NCBI RefSeq assembly: GCF_030523985.1
Contig: NZ_JAUNHK010000007.1
Coordinates: forward strand, 41,837 to 47,884
Source of the DNA: Deinococcus sp.
Lineage (GTDB): Bacteria; Deinococcota; Deinococci; Deinococcales; Deinococcaceae
Direction of reading: 5' to 3'
Length of the DNA: 6,048 nucleotides
Below the pieces are notes generated by a model. It worked only from the letters and a program-made list of their open reading frames with translations, was not told where the DNA came from and searched no databases. Shown here one piece after another: positions 1 through 6,048 of this stretch. Made by a program: the position numbers and the translations under genes. The first letter of the stretch is position 1, and the number at the start of each line of letters is the position of its first letter.

Positions 1-563
1 TTCCCCTCGAACCGCTGACCCGCGACTGGCTCGCCGCGATTGGCGAAGACCCGCAGCGCGAAGGCCTCATGCGCACGCCGCACCGCGTCGCCAAGGCCTG
101 GGCCTACATGACCGAGGGCTACGGGCAAACGCTGGCGGAGGTCGTGGGCGAGGGCGTCTTTGCCGCCGAGGGCAGCGAAATGGTGATTGTCAAGGACATC
201 GAGTTCTACTCCATGTGCGAACACCACATGCTGCCCTTTTATGGTCGCGCCCACGTCGCCTACATTCCCAACAGCAAAATCCTGGGCCTGAGCAAATTTG
301 CCCGCATCGTGGACCTGTACTCGCGCCGCTTGCAGGTGCAGGAGCGCATCACCACGCAGGTGGCGGACGCAGTAGAAGAATTGCTGGCCCCCAAAGGCGT
401 CGCCGTGCTGATGGAAGGTATTCACCTGTGCATGGCAATGCGCGGCGTGCAAAAGCAGAACAGTTCCACGACGACCAGCGCCATGCGCGGCCTCTTCCGC
501 TCCGACCCACGCACCCGCGCCGAATTTATGAGCGCGGTGCAGGGGACGCTACGCGGCAGGTGA
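1..563 (+). CDS. folE: GTP cyclohydrolase I (FolE), 5' end cut by window
   Basis: Converts GTP to 7,8-dihydroneopterin triphosphate, the first step of tetrahydrofolate synthesis, in the cytoplasm as a homodecamer (family knowledge). The reading frame is open from base 3, so the ATG at 69 is internal: the residues before it (IGEDPQREGL followed by MRTPHRVAKAW) are the conserved start of the catalytic domain. There are 186 visible residues. Seen directly: CEHH with the zinc cysteine and histidine (codon TGC at 216-218; visible residues 72-75), then the IGLSK-like LGLSKFARIVD, the VQERIT motif, and HLC near the C terminus with the second zinc cysteine (visible residue 143), followed by RGVQKQNSSTTTSAMRG. 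The zinc ligands place it in the classical type IA family rather than FolE2. Probably 10 to 30 residues are missing at the N terminus. The stop at 561-563 lies two bases before a long hairpin. Confidence 0.96.
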   Translation, partial: PLEPLTRDWLAAIGEDPQREGLMRTPHRVAKAWAYMTEGYGQTLAEVVGEGVFAAEGSEMVIVKDIEFYSMCEHHMLPFYGRAHVAYIPNSKILGLSKFARIVDLYSRRLQVQERITTQVADAVEELLAPKGVAVLMEGIHLCMAMRGVQKQNSSTTTSAMRGLFRSDPRTRAEFMSAVQGTLRGR

Positions 564-564
564 A

Positions 565-624
565 GGGCGGAGGGTGGAGGGTGAAGGGGGTCAAAATTTC
601 CCCTTCACCCTCTACCCTTTGCCT
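565..624 (+). repeat. Heptad-repeat stem-loop filling the folE-downstream gap
   Basis: Bases 565-589 pair with 600-624 over 25 bp around a 10-nt loop (590-599), counting G-U wobbles at 565, 569, 570 and 576. The left arm is built of 7-nt units (565 GGGCGGA, 572 GGGTGGA, 579 GGGTGAA, then G-run) and the right arm mirrors them (604 TTCACCC, 611 TCTACCC). The structure begins two bases after the folE stop and ends directly before the next ATG. No T-run follows, so it is not a standard intrinsic terminator. It may protect the folE 3' end, attenuate read-through, or be a dispersed repeat element. Function is inference. Confidence 0.85.
613..618 (+). promoter_or_regulatory. Candidate -10 hexamer, leaderless start at 625
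   Basis: TACCCT fits TANNNT and occupies -12 to -7 if transcription begins at the A of ATG 625. No convincing -35 is visible. It lies inside the right arm of the hairpin. It is weak on its own but matches the pattern before other starts in this window. Confidence 0.35.
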
Positions 625-1164
625 ATGCTGACCCTTCTGCTGGCCCTCGCTGCTCCGCCCGCCGCCGAAAAACTGCCTTACGGTCAAGACCTACGCGTGC
701 CGAACAGCAAAGTCTCGGTGCGACTGGAAAAGGACGACAAGGGCGCGAACATTTCCTCCATCTTTCTGGACGAGGGGTACGACACCCTGGGCAAAACCTT
801 CGTGCAGTTTCGCTGCGGGCCGGGGGGCAAACTCAACTTTTTCCTCAAGACCAAAGTGCCGCTGCTGTCTCAGGCCGACATTGTCGCGGGCCGTCCGCCG
901 AGTGTGACTTACCGCGTGGACGGGCAGCAGCCGCGCACCTTTCCCGGCGTACTGACGCGCAAAAATGGTGAATTTGACCGTTTCGTGCTGGCGACCAACG
1001 ACGCGAGCGATGCCCGTTTTCTGGGGGCGTTCAAAGCGGCGCGCAAGGGTGTGGAAGTGCAAGTTGTCCGTACAGGTGGGGCGGCTCCGTTGCGGCTGAA
1101 TTTTCCCGTCAGGGGCTTCGCCGAGGCGCTGAAAGTGGTGGAAGGATGCCCTACCTTGCCCTGA
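625..1164 (+). CDS. Small exported protein of unknown function
   Basis: 179 residues. Function not recognised. The N terminus MLTLLLALAAPPAAEK looks like a short signal peptide with possible cleavage after the AA at residues 13-14, but it lacks the usual basic residue before the hydrophobic stretch. The mature part is mostly predicted beta strands and has two cysteines, C64 (FRCGPGG) and C175 (EGCP), which could form a disulfide outside the cytoplasm. The layout (early Cys, VTYRVDG in the middle, a hydrophobic strand plus FAEALKVV near the end, late Cys) resembles small periplasmic VasI-like proteins, but this is only a loose likeness. The start is uncertain: GTG 574 would add 17 residues, but those codons lie within the heptad hairpin and would spoil the signal peptide, so ATG 625 is preferred. 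It lies between folE and glyA, all on the plus strand. Confidence 0.75.
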   Translation: MLTLLLALAAPPAAEKLPYGQDLRVPNSKVSVRLEKDDKGANISSIFLDEGYDTLGKTFVQFRCGPGGKLNFFLKTKVPLLSQADIVAGRPPSVTYRVDGQQPRTFPGVLTRKNGEFDRFVLATNDASDARFLGAFKAARKGVEVQVVRTGGAAPLRLNFPVRGFAEALKVVEGCPTLP

Positions 1165-1224
1165 CCCCGACCTCCGCAGACGGTCTTTCTGGACACCTTG
1201 CCGCCCCACATTGGGCGCAACCTC

Positions 1225-1230
1225 TACAAT
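1225..1230 (+). promoter_or_regulatory. Candidate -10 of a leaderless glyA transcript
   Basis: TACAAT matches the bacterial -10 consensus at five of six positions and sits 7 nt before ATG 1238, so transcription would start at or next to the start codon. The only GGAG nearby (1233-1236) is one base from the ATG, too close to act as a Shine-Dalgarno site. A TTGCCG at 1198-1203 is a poor -35 with a 21-nt spacer. Confidence 0.6.
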
Positions 1231-1237
1231 CCGGAGT

Positions 1238-2455
<1,218 letters not shown>

Positions 2456-2460
2456 GTCGT

Positions 2461-2524
2461 GCAGATGGCTGAAAGCAGATGGCAGATGGCTTGAGAATGG
2501 GCCATCTGCCATCTGCCATCTGCC
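2461..2524 (+). repeat. Heptad-repeat inverted repeat between glyA and the HD-GYP gene
   Basis: Left arm: 7-nt units GCAGATG at 2461, a degenerate GCTGAAA at 2468, GCAGATG at 2475 and 2482, then GC. Right arm: GCCATCT at 2501, 2508 and 2515, then GCC. Bases 2475-2490 pair perfectly with 2501-2516 (16 bp) around a 10-nt loop (2491-2500). The stem can continue by pairing 2461-2467 with 2517-2523 if the degenerate unit is bulged out. It starts 5 nt after the glyA stop. No T-run follows; a C-run (2525-2532) does. It may act as a 3'-end hairpin for glyA. Tandem identical units could change copy number by slippage. Confidence 0.9.
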
Positions 2525-2537
2525 TCCCCCCCTGCAT

Positions 2538-2543
2538 TAAACT
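2538..2543 (+). promoter_or_regulatory. Candidate -10 for the HD-GYP gene
   Basis: TAAACT fits TANNNT and ends 9 nt before ATG 2553, giving a leaderless or nearly leaderless transcript. No Shine-Dalgarno sequence is present between it and the start. No clear -35: the expected position falls in the heptad repeats. Confidence 0.4.
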
Positions 2544-2552
2544 GACCTGTCC

Positions 2553-3707
2553 ATGCCAGACTCAATCCCAGACTTCGTGAACTCCACCCCGGAGCAGCAG
2601 GCGGTGGCACTGGCTGAGCCGTCGCTGTCTCGGTTGACCCTCCAGCTGATGCGCCTGGGGCTGCAAGCGCCTGACCTGGGCAGCGCCATGCAGCCTGTGC
2701 TGACGGCACTGGTCGAGCGCACGAGCGCCGTGGGGGCCGGGTATTTCCAGTTTCGTGACGCGACACTGGCCTACCACGCCCGCACCACGGTCGGGGAAAT
2801 GCCCACTGGCCCTGCGCTTGCCAGTCTGCTGGCGCACGGCCTTCCGGGGAACCTGCCCCTGATAGAAAAGCTGGCGGAAGCCGACGAGACCCTTTATTTC
2901 GCTGACACCCGCGAGAGTGCCACCACAGAGGGCTTTCCCGAACTGGGCGTGCAAGGGCTGTGCGCCTCACCTGTACGGAACCGGGAAGGCGAGCTGGTCG
3001 GGGCGCTGCTGGCACACACTTTCAGCCCGCATCCCTGGGATGAGACAGAGCGGATGGTGGTGAGCAGCGTGACGGGGCTGCTGTCACTGCTGGCAGCGCG
3101 GCTGCACGCCGAGGAGCGGGAGCAGGCCGCCCACGAGGGAGCGCTGCGGGCGCTGGGTCTGTCGCTCGAAGCCCGCGACGCGGAAACCCAGGGGCACACC
3201 GACCGGGTCACGCGGCTCAGCGAGCGTCTGGGCGAGCGCCTGGGCCTGAGCAGCAGCGAACTGCGTGAACTGCGGTGGGGCGCGTACCTGCACGACCTCG
3301 GCAAAATCAGCCTGCCCGACCAAATCTTGCTCTACGAGGGGCCACTCACGCCTGAAATGCGCCAGCGCATGTGTGCCCATGTCGCAGAAGGCGTGCGGCT
3401 GGCCGGGGAACTCCCCTTCCTGCCCCAGACTGTGCTGGACGTGATAGGCGCCCACCACGAACGCTGGGACGGCACCGGATACCCGCTGGGGCTGCGCCGA
3501 GAGGAGATTCCACTGGCAGCCCGCATTTTCGCCATCTGCGACGTGTACGACGCCCTGGCGAGTGTCCGCCCCTACAAGCAGGCCTGGGAAAAGGAAGACA
3601 TCCTGAACTACCTGCGGGCTGCCAGCGGGCAACAGTTTGACCCCAGCGTGACGGCGGCGCTGCTTGAGCTGCTCAGCGAAGACTCGCCGCCTCAACTTCA
3701 GTCCTAA
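2553..3707 (+). CDS. GAF and HD-GYP domain protein, probable cyclic-di-GMP phosphodiesterase
   Basis: 384 residues, no signal peptide or membrane segment, so probably cytoplasmic. An N-terminal GAF-like sensor spans roughly residues 40-185, with a short charged helix (about 183-205) linking it to an HD-GYP domain (about 200-375). Metal-site and signature residues are all visible: H215 in GHTDRVTRLSERL, H247-D248 in LHDLGKISLPDQIL with K251, H276 in HVAEGVRLAGE, H301-H302 followed by ERWDGTGYP (303-311), and ICDVYDALASVRPYK (328-342). HD-GYP enzymes with this set hydrolyse cyclic di-GMP to pGpG or GMP (family knowledge); the actual substrate and the GAF ligand are inference. There is no response-regulator domain, so input is presumably a small molecule bound by GAF. 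Two stop codons in tandem (TAA TAA, 3705-3710) end the gene, 6 nt from the end of a convergent gene. It appears to be transcribed alone. Confidence 0.93.
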   Translation: MPDSIPDFVNSTPEQQAVALAEPSLSRLTLQLMRLGLQAPDLGSAMQPVLTALVERTSAVGAGYFQFRDATLAYHARTTVGEMPTGPALASLLAHGLPGNLPLIEKLAEADETLYFADTRESATTEGFPELGVQGLCASPVRNREGELVGALLAHTFSPHPWDETERMVVSSVTGLLSLLAARLHAEEREQAAHEGALRALGLSLEARDAETQGHTDRVTRLSERLGERLGLSSSELRELRWGAYLHDLGKISLPDQILLYEGPLTPEMRQRMCAHVAEGVRLAGELPFLPQTVLDVIGAHHERWDGTGYPLGLRREEIPLAARIFAICDVYDALASVRPYKQAWEKEDILNYLRAASGQQFDPSVTAALLELLSEDSPPQLQS

Positions 3708-3713
3708 TAACTC

Positions 3714-4031
3714 CTAAAGCACTCGGTCGAGGCCGCTCAGACATTCCTCGGCGATGGCTCGGGCCAGCGGGTCGCGGGTGGTGCGGGCATAGCTGACCCC
3801 GAGTTGCAGGTGGGTCTGCCCTGCCCGCTCATCCTGGGCCAGTGCCAGGGTCTGGTAGAAGGCCAGATGGGTGTGGGCCAGCAGCACGTCACGCAGATGC
3901 TCGGGCGGCAGCGTCGTGAGCAGGTCCAGGGCGTTTTGATAGGCCGCAAGGGCGCGGCGCGGCTCACCTTCGACGGCGTACTCGCGCCCCAGTTGCAGGT
4001 GACGGGCAGCGGTCAGGTAAGCGGGCCTCAT
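3714..4031 (-). CDS. Small TPR-like protein
   Basis: 105 residues when started at the ATG at 4031. Function not recognised. The sequence is helical throughout and fits tetratricopeptide repeats: a first unit LQLGREYAVEGEPRRALAAYQNAL, a second around LAHTHLAFYQTLAL, and a third around HLQLGVSYARTTRDPLARAIAEECL. Such small TPR proteins usually bind other proteins. Longer starts exist at 4040 (adds 3 residues) and upstream to 4061 (adds 10), but a -10 hexamer at 4039-4044 overlaps the ATG at 4040 and sits 7 nt before the ATG at 4031, which favours 4031. It runs convergent with the HD-GYP gene (6 nt between stops) and divergent from the next operon. Confidence 0.75.
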   Translation of the reverse strand: MRPAYLTAARHLQLGREYAVEGEPRRALAAYQNALDLLTTLPPEHLRDVLLAHTHLAFYQTLALAQDERAGQTHLQLGVSYARTTRDPLARAIAEECLSGLDRVL

Positions 4032-4038
4032 GTCCGGC

Positions 4039-4044
4039 ATTCTA
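4039..4044 (-). promoter_or_regulatory. Candidate -10 for the TPR-like gene, leaderless
   Basis: Read on the minus strand, TAGAAT (4044 down to 4039) is followed by 7 nt and then ATG 4031. It overlaps the alternative ATG at 4040, so that start would not be in the transcript. No Shine-Dalgarno sequence is present before 4031. Confidence 0.5.
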
Positions 4045-4078
4045 GAGCAGGGGTTCCACACCCGAAATGCGGCGGCTA

Positions 4079-4084
4079 TAGACT
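4079..4084 (+). promoter_or_regulatory. Candidate -10 for the 4091 operon, leaderless
   Basis: TAGACT occupies -12 to -7 relative to ATG 4091, the ideal geometry for a leaderless mRNA. An overlapping TATAGA (4077-4082) is an alternative. The 6 nt between hexamer and ATG (CGGCCC) contain no ribosome binding site. A weak -35 candidate is TTCCAC at 4054-4059. Together with the minus-strand hexamer it forms a back-to-back divergent promoter. Confidence 0.55.
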
Positions 4085-4090
4085 CGGCCC

Positions 4091-4690
4091 ATGCCCGAAC
4101 TCAACCGCGTGCGCGAAGCCCTGCAAAACAGCATGACCACCTGGGCGACGGTGGAAGTGCAGGGAGAGCAGGCCCGTGTCGTTCCCGCGCCAGACCTGGA
4201 CGTGTTGGTCGCCCAGCTCGACCGCCTCGCCCCTGGCTGGAGCCTGGGCTGGAGTTGCGACTCGGCCCAGCCCTACGTGGTTCGCGTGCGCCTGAGCTTG
4301 GAGGGGAGCCACCGCGAGGGACTGGCCGAGGGGCCGACCCTCCACGAAGCGCGGTTAGCGGCGCTGGCTGACCTTGCCCGGCTGTTCGGCCTGTCGGCGG
4401 GGGAGGGGCAATGGGTCGAGTACGACCCGGAGGAAGGCGCGAATGTCGCCGAACTGGAAACGGCCCGCCCTGGCCCGGCCTCCACGTCAGCGCTGCCCCC
4501 CGAGCCGCCCCGCGACCCCCAGATGGAAAATGCCCGGCGACACATTGAGGAACTGGTCGAGAAGCTCAAGGAATCGGGGCGCGGCGCCGAGGCCATGCGC
4601 TACCTGATGAAGGGCTACGGCGAAACGCTGGACGAGAGCCGCGCCATCTACAAGCAGCTCAAGACGATTCTGGACCGCGAAGATGCATAA
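4091..4690 (+). CDS. Possible diverged Rad52/DdrA-like protein
   Basis: 199 residues, no signal peptide. Not recognised with certainty. The N-terminal domain (about 1-115) follows the order seen in Rad52-type single-strand annealing proteins such as Deinococcus DdrA: a helix ending in LVAQLDRLAPGWSLGWSC (39-56), strands PYVVRVRLSLEG (61-72), the turn SHREGLAEG (73-81), then the helix LHEARLAALADLARLFGLSAG (84-104), which parallels the conserved 'EAxxDAxKRAxxxFG' segment of that family, although the usual Lys-Arg pair is replaced by AR. A Pro-rich linker (125-143) leads to a charged helical C-terminal domain (145-199) with HIEELVEKLKESGRG and a YLMKGYGETLDESRAIYKQL segment. If correct it would bind single-stranded DNA; this is inference from motif order. 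It overlaps the phosphoesterase gene by 8 bp, so the two are probably co-translated. No DdrO-type radiation response palindrome was seen upstream. Confidence 0.6.
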   Translation: MPELNRVREALQNSMTTWATVEVQGEQARVVPAPDLDVLVAQLDRLAPGWSLGWSCDSAQPYVVRVRLSLEGSHREGLAEGPTLHEARLAALADLARLFGLSAGEGQWVEYDPEEGANVAELETARPGPASTSALPPEPPRDPQMENARRHIEELVEKLKESGRGAEAMRYLMKGYGETLDESRAIYKQLKTILDREDA

Positions 4691-5453
4691 ATTCATCGCC
4701 ATCGGTGATGTCCACGCCGACTGGAGCGGCTGCTGGGACGCGCTGCGGGCGGCCAGTTGCGTGGACGCGGATTGTCTGCCGACGCCGCCCGTGCGCTCGG
4801 GCCGTTATCAGGTCGTCTTTATCGGTGACCTGGTGCATCCCAAGTCCGAGGCGGCCTACACCCGACTCACCGGCTGTGATCCCTTCGACATGGGCAACGA
4901 GGAACACCGCCTGATCGCCGCCCGCGAACAGGTGCGCCAGTTGGAAAAACTGCGGCGTTATCAGGAAGCGGCCCCGCATGCGGTGCATGTCCTGCTGGGC
5001 AACCATGACGACGCGGTGCTGAACCCACGCTTTTTGCTGGGCACCAGCGGCGGCCTCAAGCACACCGAGTTCGACCCCGAACGGGGCGGCCTGATGCTGC
5101 CGCCGCACCTGTACCAATGGATGAGCCAGTTTCCCCGCGAAATCCGCCTGGGACGTGTGCAGTTCGCCCACGTCTCGCCTTTGCCCAACCACCTGCACTA
5201 CGACGACCTGTTCTACTCTGACCGAAGTTCCAAAACCTGGTTCGTGGACTCGCCCGACTACGTGGACATGGCGGGTCTCGAATTCGGCGTCTACGGACAC
5301 ACCCAGGTCGAGGGCGGCGTGCTGCTGCACAGTGATGAGAATGGGCAACCCAAATTCGCCATCATTGACGCGCTAGCCTCGCGTGAATACCTCGAACTGC
5401 TCTACGACGAGCAGGGGGGGCGCTTGCAAGGCGTGTGCGCCGTGCCGTTCTGA
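4683..5453 (+). CDS. Calcineurin-like metallophosphoesterase
   Basis: 256 residues, cytoplasmic by sequence. It carries the full two-metal motif set: GDVH at residues 8-11 (D9, H11), GDLVHP at 48-53 (D49), GNHDD at 106-110 (N107, H108), FAHVSP around H163, and YGHTQV at 204-209 (H206). The family cleaves phosphomonoesters or diesters, including protein phosphates, dinucleoside polyphosphates and nucleic acids; substrate cannot be told from the sequence. GDLVH with H in place of the usual D or N after GD.V is a small deviation. The middle insert (54-100) is charged and helical (HRLIAAREQVRQLEKLRRYQE). Its start ATG lies inside the end of the preceding gene (8-bp overlap, ATGCATAA), pointing to translational coupling and shared function. 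No strong ribosome site is seen apart from GAAG directly before the ATG. Confidence 0.92.
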   Translation: MHKFIAIGDVHADWSGCWDALRAASCVDADCLPTPPVRSGRYQVVFIGDLVHPKSEAAYTRLTGCDPFDMGNEEHRLIAAREQVRQLEKLRRYQEAAPHAVHVLLGNHDDAVLNPRFLLGTSGGLKHTEFDPERGGLMLPPHLYQWMSQFPREIRLGRVQFAHVSPLPNHLHYDDLFYSDRSSKTWFVDSPDYVDMAGLEFGVYGHTQVEGGVLLHSDENGQPKFAIIDALASREYLELLYDEQGGRLQGVCAVPF

Positions 5454-5466
5454 CAGGGGACTGGCC

Positions 5467-5484
5467 GGGGAGAGCCCTCTCCCC
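5467..5484 (+). terminator. Short GC hairpin after the phosphoesterase gene
   Basis: GGGGAGA (5467-5473) pairs with TCTCCCC (5478-5484) around a 4-nt loop, 13 nt after the stop codon. There is no T-run after it, so termination here is only a possibility. Confidence 0.35.
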
Positions 5485-5496
5485 ACCGCCGCAAGG

Positions 5497-5525
5497 TTGA
5501 CAGCGGGCAGGAGGGCGGCTATCTT
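5497..5525 (+). promoter_or_regulatory. Housekeeping-type promoter of the tRNA operon
   Basis: Perfect -35 TTGACA (5497-5502), 17-nt spacer, and -10 TATCTT (5520-5525). The predicted start is near 5532, leaving a leader of about 34 nt before the first tRNA, to be removed by RNase P. This is by far the best -35/-10 pair in the window, as expected for stable RNA genes. Confidence 0.85.
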
Positions 5526-5565
5526 TAATCGCGCTGCTTTTGCGGCCACAGTTTTTTACCAGTAG

Positions 5566-5642
<77 letters not shown>

Positions 5643-5663
5643 AGTCTTCCTTCCGGGGAAGCA

Positions 5664-5740
<77 letters not shown>

Positions 5741-5743
5741 CAG

Positions 5744-5769
5744 AACTCCGCTTCGGCGGGGTTTTTTGT
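5744..5769 (+). terminator. Intrinsic terminator of the tRNA operon
   Basis: AACTCCGC (5744-5751) pairs with GCGGGGTT (5756-5763), with one T-G wobble, around a stable TTCG tetraloop (5752-5755), running into six T residues (5762-5767). It begins 3 nt after the tRNA-Phe CCA. Confidence 0.92.
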
Positions 5770-5780
5770 TGTTGCCTCTC

Positions 5781-5835
5781 TGGGCTGGACTCCGCTCATC
5801 CGGGCGTTTTTGCCAGATGAGCGGAGTCCAGCCCA
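5781..5835. repeat. Perfect 20-bp inverted repeat
   Basis: Bases 5781-5800 are an exact reverse complement of 5816-5835, with a 15-nt spacer (5801-5815) containing five T residues. It lies between the tRNA terminator and the stop codon (5844-5846) of the leftward gene, 8 nt beyond that stop. Neither side has a T-run in the right place for a classical terminator. It may still end or protect the leftward transcript, or be a copy of a dispersed repeat. Confidence 0.93.
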
Positions 5836-5843
5836 AACCCATA

Positions 5844-6048
5844 TCAGAACAGCATGTTCAAATCGTCCGCTTCCGCCAGCCAGCGGAAGGCTGCTGCCTT
5901 GTCACGCATGCCCATCGCCTCGTAGCACTCGACAAGGCGCAACGAAAAAAACTGTATCGCTTGTCGGTCTTCGCGGCGCTCGGCACTCTCCAGGCAGGTG
6001 CGGTAGTGCAGCACGGCCACATGAAACTGCCCCTGCTGGGCGGCATGT
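5844..6048 (-). CDS. C-terminal end of a helical, TPR-like protein (partial)
   Basis: The leftward frame is open from the window edge to TGA (complement of 5844-5846), giving 67 C-terminal residues with no start codon needed inside the window. The sequence reads as amphipathic helix pairs: FHVAVLHYRTCLESAERRED, then AIQFFSLRLVECYEAMG, then RDKAAAFRWLAEADDL, ending NMLF. This is typical of tetratricopeptide-type repeats. The upstream part is outside the window, so the full protein's role (for example a regulator with a TPR tail) cannot be stated. A different leftward frame with a start at 6046 exists but reads as a shadow with no domain-like pattern. Confidence 0.75.
   Translation of the reverse strand, partial: HAAQQGQFHVAVLHYRTCLESAERREDRQAIQFFSLRLVECYEAMGMRDKAAAFRWLAEADDLNMLF

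Noticed and set aside
574..624. GTG 574 as start of the small exported protein, with GAAGGG upstream as ribosome site
   Set aside because: It would translate the heptad hairpin and put 17 polar or aromatic residues before the signal peptide.
4032..4090. DdrO-type radiation and desiccation response palindrome before the Rad52-like gene
   Set aside because: No sequence resembling the 17-bp palindrome is visible here or elsewhere upstream of the genes in this window.
5534..5557. GCTGC TTTT GCGGC hairpin followed by six T residues in the tRNA leader, as a terminator or attenuator
   Set aside because: The stem is only 5 bp with a wobble and the T-run is 5 nt away; it is more likely leader sequence removed by processing.
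5858..6046. 62-residue leftward frame starting at 6046
   Set aside because: A neighbouring leftward frame gives clean amphipathic helices to a stop at 5844; this one is rich in W, R and S without pattern.

Overview
The window looks like chromosome of a Deinococcus species, and Deinococcus radiodurans or a close relative is my best guess. The evidence is high GC with strong GC3 bias, a serine hydroxymethyltransferase of the Deinococcus type, start codons with no Shine-Dalgarno sequence but an A/T-rich TANNNT hexamer just upstream, and long intergenic hairpins. This assignment rests on recognition, not on a search.

Layout, left to right. (1) 1-563: the 3' part of folE (GTP cyclohydrolase I, plus strand), cut by the window edge. 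(2) 565-624: a 25-bp stem-loop built of 7-nt units that fills the whole gap to the next gene. (3) 625-1164: a small unknown protein with a signal-peptide-like N terminus. (4) 1238-2455: glyA (serine hydroxymethyltransferase). (5) 2461-2524: a second heptad-repeat hairpin. (6) 2553-3707: a GAF plus HD-GYP protein, probably a cyclic-di-GMP phosphodiesterase. (7) 3714-4031, minus strand: a 105-residue TPR-like protein, convergent with the HD-GYP gene. (8) A 59-bp divergent promoter region. (9) 4091-4690 and 4683-5453: a two-gene operon with an 8-bp overlap, made of a possible highly diverged Rad52/DdrA-like protein and a calcineurin-like metallophosphoesterase. (10) 5497-5769: a tRNA-Asp(GTC) and tRNA-Phe(GAA) operon with a near-consensus promoter and a TTCG-loop terminator. 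(11) 5781-5835: a perfect 20-bp inverted repeat. (12) 5844-6048, minus strand: the C-terminal end of another helical, TPR-like protein.

How the genes fit together. FolE opens folate synthesis and GlyA loads one-carbon units onto tetrahydrofolate, so the left third has a one-carbon theme with an unknown exported protein between them. The HD-GYP protein is a signalling enzyme with its own promoter. The Rad52-like/phosphoesterase pair is the most intriguing part. If the fold assignment holds, it couples a putative single-strand-annealing-type protein to a phosphatase or nuclease in an organism known for DNA repair.

Two signals beyond the genes deserve attention. Five of the five chromosomal protein genes with their own upstream gap have a TANNNT hexamer 6-9 nt before the start codon, the arrangement expected for leaderless mRNAs. 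Two intergenic hairpins of unrelated sequence share the same design: 7-nt repeat units and a 10-nt loop.
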